A stretch of 17,692 bases of DNA from an uncultured Lachnospiraceae bacterium (lineage in GTDB: Bacteria > Bacillota > Clostridia > Lachnospirales > Lachnospiraceae): contig CALDIE010000153.1 in NCBI GenBank assembly GCA_937901625.1, positions 1-17,692 of the forward strand, given 5' to 3'. Position numbers and translations under genes: made by a program. Of this stretch, positions 1 to 6,969 are shown one piece after another; positions within the stretch are counted from its first letter, which is position 1; each line of letters begins with the position of its first letter. The notes under the pieces were generated by a model. The model made no database searches and was not told the origin of the DNA. It worked only from the letters and a program-made list of their open reading frames with translations.

Positions 1-12
1 GCGCAACGAAAC

Positions 13-408
13 TCACCCCTTTTTCAGGTTTGCGCCATCCTTTTCGAGGTTCATGCGGATCACATCTTCCAAAAACTTCGCCCTTCTCTCCGGCTTTAAG
101 ATAGAATACTGATACGCAAACAGACTGTCCATGATCTCCGCGATGCTGGTCTTTCCGCAGTTACGTATATTCTTAAGATCCGAGCTGCTTCGAACTTTTT
201 CACAAAGATCCCCGATCGTGTTGATCTTTGCTCTGCGAAGGCAGTTGTTTGCGCGAACGCTTAACTCAAGCACTTCAATGTCCGTCTTTGCCAGACTGTC
301 CGTCATATAGATCGGGAACAAAAATCTCCCGCCATGCTTTTCATTAACCTCAACATCATCGATTACACTCAACAAACTTCTGATCTTTTGATAATCCTCT
401 TTCATCAT
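13..408 (-). CDS. Free-standing RNA polymerase alpha-CTD-like protein
   Basis: A 131-residue protein whose middle (about residues 46-95) matches the C-terminal domain of the RNA polymerase alpha subunit. Compared with E. coli alpha-CTD, the DNA-contacting positions R265, N268, C269, G296 and S299 correspond to R52, N55, C56, G85 and S88, within LSVRANNC and NCGKTS. K298 is replaced by T87. The N-terminal assembly domain of a true RpoA is absent, so this is not the core subunit. The function is unknown; it may bind UP-element-like DNA or act as a transcription cofactor. I chose the ATG at 408 because GAGGAGG (414-420) lies 5 nt upstream. A longer reading frame starting at 492 would run far into the Lrp gene and has no such site. 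The gene begins 10 nt after the stop of the Lrp/AsnC regulator, so the two are probably co-transcribed. Confidence 0.82.
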   Translation of the reverse strand: MMKEDYQKIRSLLSVIDDVEVNEKHGGRFLFPIYMTDSLAKTDIEVLELSVRANNCLRRAKINTIGDLCEKVRSSSDLKNIRNCGKTSIAEIMDSLFAYQYSILKPERRAKFLEDVIRMNLEKDGANLKKG

Positions 409-418
409 AACATCCTCC

Positions 419-907
419 TCATTCTGATTCGGGTGTCTCCTTTTCAACATAATCGACACCTCTATCCATATCTTTGATCGTAAATTGTACATCCTGGATG
501 GTTAAACTTTTAATCCCTTCCGGGTGACGCTTTACATTTCGAACAAACATCTCGTACTTTGCATTTCCGGCTGCATATCCTTCCGCCCGAAATCGGCTCT
601 CCCCCGTCAAAGCATAGATTTTGCGAAGTACTTCATAGTGTGAAAATCTTGACACCACCTCTTCAAAGTGTTCCGGATCCGTAATCACATCCACGAAAAA
701 GCGTCTTCCTTCCGGAAAAGAAGTGGGATCGATCATCGTAACATAGCCCTTAATGATCCCTTTTGATTCCATGATCTCCATCCGGTTTTTGACAGATACT
801 CTGGAGATTCCTACGCGCTCACCGATTTCCGAATAACTGAGTCTTGCGTCCTTTTCAATCACTTCCAGTATTCTGTTATCCAGTTCATCCAACCCATCTA
901 TATGCAT
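419..907 (-). CDS. Lrp/AsnC family transcriptional regulator
   Basis: A 162-residue protein, the usual size for this family. Residues about 5-50 form the winged helix-turn-helix: LDELDNRILEVIEKDARLS, then SEIGERVGISRVSVKNRM with the recognition helix near residues 34-44. Residues about 65-150 match the AsnC-type ligand-binding and oligomerisation domain. Family members usually bind amino acids and control amino-acid metabolism or transport genes, often including their own. The sulfur amino-acid genes further upstream in this window are possible targets, but nothing in the sequence proves it. The ATG at 907 is supported by AAAGGAG (916-922) with 8 nt spacing. The alpha-CTD-like gene follows directly. 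Confidence 0.93.
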   Translation of the reverse strand: MHIDGLDELDNRILEVIEKDARLSYSEIGERVGISRVSVKNRMEIMESKGIIKGYVTMIDPTSFPEGRRFFVDVITDPEHFEEVVSRFSHYEVLRKIYALTGESRFRAEGYAAGNAKYEMFVRNVKRHPEGIKSLTIQDVQFTIKDMDRGVDYVEKETPESE

Positions 908-1213
908 CGTATCATCTCCTTTGGATCATTTTTTACAGTGTCGACTCTGTACTTTTATTTAATCATTCCATTTATTCCTGTTCAATACCCTTGTTTTCGT
1001 TTTGAAGATATTTTTCTTCGTTTTGTTTTAATTTTATCGTTTTCTTGAACATTTTAAAAACAGTCACTTTCTTTTTCTTGAAAATTCATAAAAAAAGAGA
1101 AAGATTGTTCTTGACATCTTTCTCCTTTTCTATCTAAATCTGTTCTTTTTTTTCGTGTCAGTATATGTAATGTATGTTTCGCTTTAAAAAACTCCTGTTA
1201 AGATACCTGCCGT
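908..1213. other. Intergenic stretch between the DUF3737 gene and the Lrp gene
   Basis: These 306 nt are A/T-rich. They hold the terminator of the upstream gene (1090-1124) and presumably the promoter of the Lrp gene. The best candidate promoter on the minus strand is TTGAAC (980-985), a 17-nt spacer and TTAAAT (957-962). Each hexamer matches the consensus at only 4 of 6 positions, so it is weak. A 26-codon A-rich reading frame (972-1052, minus) has no convincing ribosome binding site. No other gene is visible. Confidence 0.5.
1090..1124 (-). terminator. Intrinsic terminator of the DUF3737 gene
   Basis: A 9-bp perfect stem (1097-1105 with 1116-1124, GAGAAAGAT/ATCTTTCTC) closes a 10-nt loop. 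On the minus strand it is followed at once by seven T residues (1090-1096). It lies about 90 nt after the DUF3737 stop. The stem is A/T-rich, so its efficiency may be moderate. Confidence 0.8.
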
Positions 1214-2050
1214 TTAAGCCTTTACGATGATCTCTCCCTTTGCTTCGGGATCGTCCATAATGATCTCCCCCGCACCGGCCACCAGGATCTTTCCACTCTT
1301 CGGATTTTTGATACTGTCCACGATCGTAGTAATATCTGCATCCACCTCTGATTTTTCAAAAGCAAGATCCGTATCGATCATACGACAGTTGATCATTTTA
1401 AGCCCCTTGCAGTAACACAAAGGCTGTGTTCCTACGATCGTGCAGTTTTCAAAGGTCACATTCTCGCAATACCAGGCCAGATACTCTCCCCGGACCACGC
1501 TGTCTTTGATCACAACATTTTTGGCGTGCCAGAATGCATCTTTCGTATCAAAGTTACAGTTTGTAAACTCCGAATCCTTTATATACTGGAAAGAATACTT
1601 TCCCTTTAAGGAAACAGTATCAAACGACAGTCTTTCGGAACGGAGCATAAAATACTCGCTCTTAGCCTGACTGTCCTTCATGGAAATCCCGTTAACCGAC
1701 CATCCGAATTCGGGCGAAACGATATCGCATCCCTCCATAACCACATCAGCGCACTCTCTGAGCGCTTTGATCCCATGAATCTTTGAATTTTTGATAAGGA
1801 TATCCGTGGAGTACCACAACGCCGCCCTGCACAGATCAGTCTGTTCGCAATCTACGATTTTCAAATGATCCACATGCCAGAAAGGATAGCGCAGATTAAA
1901 ATAACTGTCTTTTGCAAGGACATTTTTACACTCTTTGATCGCGCTCTCCCCGTCTGCCGGTCCGTCAAAACGACAGCCGATCACTTCCAGTCCGTCTATT
2001 CCATATAAAGCTCTCTCTTCATCCAATATTTCATTTTGTACTGTTCTCAT
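1214..2050 (-). CDS. DUF3737 family protein, predicted right-handed beta-helix
   Basis: A 278-residue protein resembling the DUF3737 family. The N terminus MRTVQNEILDEERALYG looks typical of that family. The rest is a run of short repeats of the form (D/E)CxxxxxxxLRxxxxxxxxxS, for example KNSKIHG, MEGCDIV, IKDSVVRG and FENCTIVG, as expected for stacked coils of a parallel beta-helix. Aromatic residues recur (YPFWHVD, AFWHAKN, AWYCENV). There is no signal peptide, so it should be cytoplasmic. The biochemical role is unknown. The ATG at 2050 is preceded by AGAGGTG (2056-2062) at 5 nt; an extension to 2098 would run through the promoter and is rejected. The gene stands alone, with its own extended -10 promoter, a palindromic possible operator and a terminator, which suggests regulated single-gene expression. 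Confidence 0.85.
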   Translation of the reverse strand: MRTVQNEILDEERALYGIDGLEVIGCRFDGPADGESAIKECKNVLAKDSYFNLRYPFWHVDHLKIVDCEQTDLCRAALWYSTDILIKNSKIHGIKALRECADVVMEGCDIVSPEFGWSVNGISMKDSQAKSEYFMLRSERLSFDTVSLKGKYSFQYIKDSEFTNCNFDTKDAFWHAKNVVIKDSVVRGEYLAWYCENVTFENCTIVGTQPLCYCKGLKMINCRMIDTDLAFEKSEVDADITTIVDSIKNPKSGKILVAGAGEIIMDDPEAKGEIIVKA

Positions 2051-2081
2051 AAAAACACCTCTGTTTCCACCTGATGATCTT

Positions 2082-2090
2082 ATTATAGCA
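2082..2090 (-). promoter_or_regulatory. Extended -10 promoter of the DUF3737 gene
   Basis: The minus strand reads TGCTATAAT, a perfect -10 (2082-2087) with the TGn extension (2088-2090). It lies 31 nt upstream of the DUF3737 start codon. No good -35 hexamer lies 16-18 nt further upstream, which is common for extended -10 promoters. That space is taken by the palindrome at 2087-2124. Confidence 0.75.
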
Positions 2091-2124
2091 AACGGCAAAA
2101 GTATTTATACTTTTGTCATTTGCT
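2087..2124. promoter_or_regulatory. Palindromic possible operator over the DUF3737 promoter
   Basis: The core is a 20-bp inverted repeat (CAAAAGTAT, a 2-nt centre, ATACTTTTG; 2096-2115). It is flanked by a second pair of arms, AGCAAA (2087-2092) and TTTGCT (2119-2124), separated from the core by a 3-nt mismatch on each side. It covers the -35 region and abuts the -10, the usual place for a repressor site. The regulator cannot be named from the sequence. Confidence 0.6.
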
Positions 2125-2174
2125 GCGCCGGATTTGCTATGCGAAGCATTAACATCCTCTGCAAATCCGTGCGC
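2125..2174. repeat. Long imperfect inverted repeat upstream of the DUF3737 promoter
   Basis: The arms 2125-2137 (GCGCCGGATTTGC) and 2161-2174 pair over 13 bp with a single 1-nt bulge. The 23-nt loop contains a small hairpin of its own (ATGC GAA GCAT, 2139-2149). No T-run follows on either strand, so it is not a typical terminator. It abuts the palindrome at 2087-2124. Confidence 0.6.
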
Positions 2175-2192
2175 ATCCTGCCGGAGGTACGC

Positions 2193-2227
2193 AAAAAGCC
2201 GGTCATCAGCCAGGACTGATAACCGGC
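2193..2227 (-). terminator. Intrinsic terminator downstream of cysK
   Basis: The stem pairs GCCGGT (2198-2203) with ACCGGC (2222-2227) and ATCAG (2205-2209) with CTGAT (2216-2220), with one internal mismatch and a 6-nt loop. On the minus strand it is followed immediately by TTTTT (2193-2197). It is about 105 nt after the cysK stop codon. On the plus strand a shorter T-run follows after a few bases, so weak bidirectional action is possible. Confidence 0.85.
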
Positions 2228-2331
2228 GACAGTTTTTAAGTCAAAAAGTCAAGTGCTTATCCTGTCCGCCATTGCTTTCATTGTAGTGAATCGCCCGACA
2301 AAAAGCAATCTTCAGACAAGTTTCCGTGCTC

Positions 2332-3267
2332 TTATGCTTCCGTAAACAAAGGGGTGGAGTAATAACGATCTCCGCTGTCCGGCAAAAGTGCAACGATCAC
2401 TTTTCCCTTATTCTCAGGTCTCTTCGCCAATTCGATCGCGCCATGCAATGCCGCACCGGAAGAGATGCCTACAGAGATGCCTTCCTTCTTAGCCAACAGC
2501 TTCGCTGCAGCAAATGCCGCTTCATTTGCAGCCACAAATACCTCATCATAAACATCGGTATTTAAGATATCGGGAACAAATCCGGCACCGATTCCCTGTA
2601 TTTTATGGCTTCCCGCTCTGCCCTCAGAGAGTACCGGTGAATCTTTCGGCTCCAAAGCAACGATCTTAACCGCAGGGTTTTTCTCCTTTAAGTACTCACC
2701 TACGCCGGTAACGGTACCACCCGTACCTACACCGGCAATAAAGATATCCACCTTGCCATCCGTATCTTCCCAGATTTCCGGTCCCGTTGTTGCCTTATGA
2801 ATAGCCGGATTGGCCGGATTTACAAACTGTCCGGGAATGAATCCGCCGGGGATTTCTTTTGCAAGCTCCTCTGCCTTGGCGATAGCACCCTTCATACCCT
2901 TAGCGCCCTCTGTCAATACAAGTTCAGCGCCATATGCCTTTAAGATGTTTCTTCTCTCAACGCTCATGGTCTCCGGCATGGTTAAGATGATCCTGTATCC
3001 CTTTGCCGCAGCGATGGCCGCCAGACCGATACCCGTATTTCCGGATGTCGGCTCGATGATCACGGAGCCTTCCTTTAACAGACCCTTTTCTTCCGCGTCT
3101 TCGATCATTGACTTGGCTACACGATCCTTAACGCTTCCCGCCGGATTGAAATACTCCAACTTTACCAAAATAGTCGCTTCGAGACCAAGCTCCTTTTCAA
3201 TGTTGACCACTTCCACCAAGGGGGTATGACCGATCAAGTCTGTCGTCCCCTTATAAATCTTAGACAT
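2332..3267 (-). CDS. cysK: Cysteine synthase (O-acetylserine sulfhydrylase)
   Basis: A 311-residue fold-type II PLP enzyme that makes L-cysteine from O-acetylserine and sulfide in the cytoplasm. The family marks are all present: PLP lysine K47 in NPAGSVKDR, the substrate loop PTSGNTG (73-79), the PLP-phosphate loop GVGTGGT (179-185), and the C-terminal LLPDSGDRY whose serine (S298) should contact the pyridine nitrogen. The length is normal. The start ATG at 3267 has GAGGG about 6 nt upstream. It lies 100 nt downstream of metY and could be read through from it. A weak internal promoter (TTGAAA, 17 nt, CAAAAT) sits in that gap near an inverted repeat TTGCG/CGCAA. It is the canonical copy; compare the divergent paralogue at 15255-16238. 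Confidence 0.96.
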   Translation of the reverse strand: MSKIYKGTTDLIGHTPLVEVVNIEKELGLEATILVKLEYFNPAGSVKDRVAKSMIEDAEEKGLLKEGSVIIEPTSGNTGIGLAAIAAAKGYRIILTMPETMSVERRNILKAYGAELVLTEGAKGMKGAIAKAEELAKEIPGGFIPGQFVNPANPAIHKATTGPEIWEDTDGKVDIFIAGVGTGGTVTGVGEYLKEKNPAVKIVALEPKDSPVLSEGRAGSHKIQGIGAGFVPDILNTDVYDEVFVAANEAAFAAAKLLAKKEGISVGISSGAALHGAIELAKRPENKGKVIVALLPDSGDRYYSTPLFTEA

Positions 3268-3367
3268 ATTTTTCCCTCGCTTTCCTAATATCTATGAAAC
3301 TTACCTATTTTATTTTGCGCTCATTTGTACGCAATTTCAATCTTTTCTTAAACCCGTGTTTTATCAA

Positions 3368-4651
3368 TTACTTCAATGCCGCAAAGCCCTTTTCAAGATC
3401 CGCAATGATATCATCGATATGCTCTGTTCCGATGGAGAGACGGATTGTATTGCGATTGATACCCTGGTCAACCAGTTCATCATCCGTCAACTGGGAATGT
3501 GTGGTAGATGCCGGATGGATCACCAGGCTCTTTACGTCAGCTACATTAGCCAGCAGAGAGAAGATTTCCAGATTATCGATAAACTTCCATGCTTCTTCCT
3601 GGCCGCCCTTGATATCAAAGGTAAAGATGGATGCGCCTCCATTCGGGAAGTACTTCTCATACAGTTCGTGATCCGGATGATCCTTAAGAGAAGGATGATT
3701 TACCTTTTCTACCAACGGATGCGCGGAAAGATACTCAACTACTTTCTTTGTATTCTCCGCATGTCTGTCAAGACGAAGGGAAAGTGTCTCAACGCCCTGT
3801 AAGAGCAGGAATGCATTGAAAGGAGAGATCGTTGCTCCGGTATCGCGCAGCAGGATAGCACGGATGTAGGTTACAAATGCAGCCGGTCCTACAGCATCAT
3901 AGAAGGATACTCCGTGATAGCTGGGATTCGGATCCGCAATGTTGGGATACTTTCCGCTTGCTTTCCAGTTGAACTTACCGGACTCTACGATTATGCCACC
4001 GAGAGTAGTTCCGTGTCCGCCGATAAACTTGGTAGCGGAATGAACAACGATGTCTGCGCCATGCTCGATCGGGCGGATCAGATAAGGGGTTCCGAAGGTA
4101 TTATCGATCACCAAAGGAAGTCCGTGCTTGTGCGCGATCTCCGCAATTGCGTCAATATCCGGAATATCACTGTTGGGATTTCCCAGCGTTTCAAGATAGA
4201 CGGCTCTTGTATTGTCCTTTATAGCGCCTTCCAGTTCCGCAAGATTGTGTGCGTCTACAAAAGTAGTTTCAATTCCGTACTGAGGAAGGGTATGTGCCAG
4301 CAGATTGTAACTTCCTCCGTAGATTGTCTTCTGCGCTACGATATGGCCACCGTTTGCTGCCAGTGCCTCGATCGTATAGGTGATCGCTGCTGCGCCGGAA
4401 GCCAGCGCAAGTGCTGCGCTGCCGCCTTCGAGTGCCGCAAGTCTCTTCTCCAGAACATCCTGTGTGGAGTTTGTAAGTCTTCCGTAGATGTTACCCGCAT
4501 CAGCCAACCCGAAACGGTCTGCCGCATGCTTGCTGTTATGAAATACATAAGAAGTGGTCTGATAAATAGGTACTGCTCTGGCATCTGTTACGGGATCTGC
4601 CTGTTCCTGTCCTACATGTAACTGTAAAGTTTCAAATCTGTAATCGCTCAT
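3368..4651 (-). CDS. metY: O-acetylhomoserine sulfhydrylase (aminocarboxypropyltransferase)
   Basis: A 427-residue Cys/Met-metabolism PLP enzyme (fold type I). It converts O-acetylhomoserine and sulfide to homocysteine, the direct sulfhydrylation route to methionine. The PLP lysine is K208 in HSATKFIGGHG. Other family blocks are the N-terminal TLQLHVGQ, IYGRLTNST, LASGAAAI (83-90), LETLGNPN and the C-terminal RLSIGTEHIDDI. The length of about 430 and the insertion around GKYPNIADPNPSYHG are typical of MetY and longer than the roughly 380-residue cystathionine enzymes. The start ATG is preceded by AAGGAGG. cysK follows 100 nt later, so this is a sulfide-fixing pair for homocysteine and cysteine. 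The 5' region holds a possible TATAAG -10 element but no riboswitch that I can recognise. Confidence 0.94.
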   Translation of the reverse strand: MSDYRFETLQLHVGQEQADPVTDARAVPIYQTTSYVFHNSKHAADRFGLADAGNIYGRLTNSTQDVLEKRLAALEGGSAALALASGAAAITYTIEALAANGGHIVAQKTIYGGSYNLLAHTLPQYGIETTFVDAHNLAELEGAIKDNTRAVYLETLGNPNSDIPDIDAIAEIAHKHGLPLVIDNTFGTPYLIRPIEHGADIVVHSATKFIGGHGTTLGGIIVESGKFNWKASGKYPNIADPNPSYHGVSFYDAVGPAAFVTYIRAILLRDTGATISPFNAFLLLQGVETLSLRLDRHAENTKKVVEYLSAHPLVEKVNHPSLKDHPDHELYEKYFPNGGASIFTFDIKGGQEEAWKFIDNLEIFSLLANVADVKSLVIHPASTTHSQLTDDELVDQGINRNTIRLSIGTEHIDDIIADLEKGFAALK

Positions 4652-4795
4652 TTTTCTTTCCTCCTTGTTTCACCGTTGTCATTCCAAATGACTTTTTCTG
4701 TGTTTTGTTTTTTCTTAAGTCTTATCTTATACTCTACTTTCGTTTTTGAAAAATTCATTTATTCTATCTTTAGTTATAGGTTTTTCTTATCACAG

Positions 4796-4830
4796 AAAAG
4801 ACCGAACCCTTTATCGGATCCGGTCTTTTT
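4796..4830. terminator. Intrinsic terminator, probably bidirectional
   Basis: A 9-bp stem (AAAAGACCG 4796-4804 with CGGTCTTTT 4821-4829) has further partial pairing inside. T-rich tracts follow on both strands because the stem ends in A4/T4. On the minus strand it ends the transcript of the HAD phosphatase gene and separates it from metY. Confidence 0.85.
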
Positions 4831-4855
4831 GTTTTGTACTGTATCTGTATATCTA

Positions 4856-5731
4856 TTATGTACCCTTCTGTTCCCTTGCTTTATATACATCCATCATATG
4901 TTTGTTCTCAAGTACTTCATAGGCTGCCGTCTTATCTATGATCGCCTTGAGCAGCTTATCCAGTTCCGTTCCTTCCGTATAATCCGCCGGGACAAAATAG
5001 CGGATACGGTTATCTCTCATCATTTTGTGGACACGTTCCGTATTTTGTTTCTCCGGGTGATAAACACCGATGGAATGCCCTCCGTTGACATTTACAAGTT
5101 TCATACAGGGAATATCGGTATCACTGTCTCCGATATAAACCATATTTCGAAACGGTACATGGAGATTTTCCGGCAGGAAATATTCGTTTACACCATTATC
5201 GTTTACCTCCAGCACGCCCTTTATGATCCGGAAAAGGAATTGCGTTTTATTCGTATAATTAACCACCTGCGCGGGCCATATCGCCACACCCCTCTCATCA
5301 TAATAAAAGCAGCTGGCATAGACCTTTTTAAAGGCACCCTTTTTAGCGATCTTCGTTCCGTCGATCATCTCTTTAAGTCCGGAGGAGATGATATAATGCT
5401 CCACTGTGATCCCTCTCTCCAAACCGTAAGCGTTGATCCGGTCAAACCATTCCTCCACTCCCGGAAACAGCTGCACACGGCTGCCGTATTCCTCCAGTTT
5501 TTCACGGTTAAAGATCAGCCGCCCTCTGGCTTCATCCATCATTACATACATATACGCAAGATTACTGTCCATACCGTTGTTGTCGGCAAGTTCATTCGTT
5601 TTCTTCCAGAACTCCTCCACGTCATAGCCAACCGACTGTATATATCCCTGCGCCTGCATATCCGTAGGCGAAAGTGTTTTATCAAAATCATAGCAGATTG
5701 CCAGTACCGTATTTTTTACCTGATATTCCAT
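4856..5731 (-). CDS. HAD superfamily hydrolase, probable phosphatase
   Basis: A 291-residue HAD-type enzyme. Motif I is CYDFDKTLS with nucleophile D15 and D17, motif II is IISSG (about 114-118), the motif III lysine is probably K162, and motif IV is YIGDSDTDIPC (199-209). The large insert between motifs I and II (about residues 20-110, mostly helical) is a C1-type cap. The substrate cannot be assigned; the overall form recalls phosphoserine-phosphatase-like HADs. There is no signal or membrane segment, so it is cytoplasmic. A GGGAGG site lies just upstream of the ATG. It starts 21 nt after the DUF3810 gene and ends shortly before a terminator, so it is probably the last gene of a three-gene transcript with the Gph-like and DUF3810 genes. 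Confidence 0.9.
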   Translation of the reverse strand: MEYQVKNTVLAICYDFDKTLSPTDMQAQGYIQSVGYDVEEFWKKTNELADNNGMDSNLAYMYVMMDEARGRLIFNREKLEEYGSRVQLFPGVEEWFDRINAYGLERGITVEHYIISSGLKEMIDGTKIAKKGAFKKVYASCFYYDERGVAIWPAQVVNYTNKTQFLFRIIKGVLEVNDNGVNEYFLPENLHVPFRNMVYIGDSDTDIPCMKLVNVNGGHSIGVYHPEKQNTERVHKMMRDNRIRYFVPADYTEGTELDKLLKAIIDKTAAYEVLENKHMMDVYKAREQKGT

Positions 5732-5752
5732 CCATGCCTCCCTTATCTTTCC

Positions 5753-6892
5753 CTAATACAGTATTCCGTCATAATACTGCAACAATAACAGAACAACTCC
5801 ATCATATGAGTAATCGCCTGCGATCTCCCCCTGCACGCTCCAGCCTTCATCCCCTGCCGCGCGGATGGTCGCATCCAACGTCGGGCTGTTATCGATCGGA
5901 TGAGGATCCTGCTCATATATTTTCAGTTCCTCCTGCCTGGCAACGCTGCGGATATGGTCTACCCGCATGCTAAACTCCGGCTCATTCCCCCATTCAAAAT
6001 CATCTCTTTCGGCCTCGGGTATTGAAGACGAGTAATAATCCTCAAGAACATAATAATACATTTCAACAAATGCCGATAAACGAAGAAACGGGTCTTCACT
6101 ACGGCTAAGAGCAAGCATACTCACGAAATTTGCCTCATTCTCCTTGTAATAGCCATGGTGATGAGCAAGTTCATGCGCATCCAGAAGCGGGCGATACAGG
6201 GGAGATATATAACGGTTGTGCGTCGGTTCCATCGTAAGAGGATAATTATATCCGCCAATCCCCATCCGTTCTAAAATATCGGAACAGTACGCATCCTTAA
6301 CCGGCGGATAATACCCCTCCAGTCTGGGATATTCCACTGCCAGTCCCGTCATCGCTTCCTCAATGAGTATTTGATACTCCTCTGCCGTCGGGAAATCCAC
6401 CGATCCATCTTCCTTAATAATGATCTCCTCCGCGGCTTCATTACCTCCGGCCACAATATATTCCAAAAGAAAATAGATATCACTGCGGGCAAAAGCTGTC
6501 CGCCTTACCTTATCTCCCTCTCCCAAAAGTGTACCGCGATAGGGGATATACCAGGTTGCAAGATAAAACAAAGCCACAAGCAAAAAGAGCAGCAGGTAAA
6601 ACTTAAGATAGATAACCGATCCTTTTCGAAACCCATCTTTCCCGTGAAAAAAAAGAAGTAAAAGCAGCAGAACCATAGCCAGCAAGGTAAGCAATATCCC
6701 CACATACATTAAGATCTCACCGATCGTAACCGGAACCGGACCGGTTATCCGAGCGATCCCATCGGCAATATATCCGTAAACATTATCTGTAAAAAGGTCA
6801 CAAATCCACGGATAAAAACCGGCGATCAAAACAAATGTTATAAGTCCCGTTATTATAATAACTGCTCTCCAATACCCTGTCACTTTCCTCAT
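5753..6892 (-). CDS. DUF3810 family membrane protein with HExxH motif
   Basis: A 379-residue protein with three N-terminal hydrophobic segments (about residues 10-28, 57-82 and 95-116). A soluble domain of about 260 residues follows. In it lies HELAHHHGY (H240, E241, H244) with a glutamate at ENEANF (E253) shortly after. This is the layout of a zincin metallopeptidase active site, with the third ligand likely that glutamate. It matches my recollection of the DUF3810 family, whose substrate is unknown. Topology would place the catalytic domain on one side of the membrane after TM3, probably outside. The ATG at 6892 has GGGAG 6 nt upstream. It sits between two HAD phosphatase genes. A candidate promoter (TTGACC at 6939-6944) lies just upstream next to a palindrome. 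Confidence 0.88.
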   Translation of the reverse strand: MRKVTGYWRAVIIITGLITFVLIAGFYPWICDLFTDNVYGYIADGIARITGPVPVTIGEILMYVGILLTLLAMVLLLLLLFFHGKDGFRKGSVIYLKFYLLLFLLVALFYLATWYIPYRGTLLGEGDKVRRTAFARSDIYFLLEYIVAGGNEAAEEIIIKEDGSVDFPTAEEYQILIEEAMTGLAVEYPRLEGYYPPVKDAYCSDILERMGIGGYNYPLTMEPTHNRYISPLYRPLLDAHELAHHHGYYKENEANFVSMLALSRSEDPFLRLSAFVEMYYYVLEDYYSSSIPEAERDDFEWGNEPEFSMRVDHIRSVARQEELKIYEQDPHPIDNSPTLDATIRAAGDEGWSVQGEIAGDYSYDGVVLLLLQYYDGILY

Positions 6893-6946
6893 TCCGTTCT
6901 CCCAGTTGTGTATTTATCTTTGTCATGGGTTCCGTTATGGTCAAGG

Positions 6947-6960
6947 TGATCTAAAGATCA
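6947..6960. promoter_or_regulatory. Small palindrome upstream of the DUF3810 gene
   Basis: TGATCT and AGATCA arms flank a 2-nt centre. It lies 2 nt upstream of a TTGACC -35-like hexamer (6939-6944, minus strand). The matching -10 (AAAGAT after 17 nt) is poor, so a promoter here is uncertain. The palindrome could be a regulator site or chance. Confidence 0.3.
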
Positions 6961-6969
6961 TTATCCTTT

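Noticed and set aside
972..1052. A 26-codon lysine- and glutamate-rich frame on the minus strand upstream of the Lrp gene
   Set aside because: It lies in A-rich DNA, which yields such residues by chance, and it has no ribosome binding site at useful distance.
1111..1139. TTGACA with a CTAAAT-like hexamer on the plus strand
   Set aside because: It falls within the terminator hairpin, the -10 match is poor, and no plus-strand gene follows.
1227..2219. Plus-strand open frames opposite the DUF3737 gene
   Set aside because: They have no ribosome binding sites and lie opposite a gene with clear family features and a proper start; they are shadow frames.
4652..4795. A SAM (S-box) riboswitch or T-box leader before metY
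   Set aside because: The leader is A-rich with no conserved stems or antiterminator that I can recognise, and is too short after the likely -10 element.
4676..5788. A 370-codon plus-strand open frame opposite the HAD phosphatase gene
   Set aside because: The minus-strand protein carries all four HAD motifs. The plus-strand translation is low-complexity, rich in hydrophobic and His/Arg residues, and resembles no family, so it is an antisense artefact.
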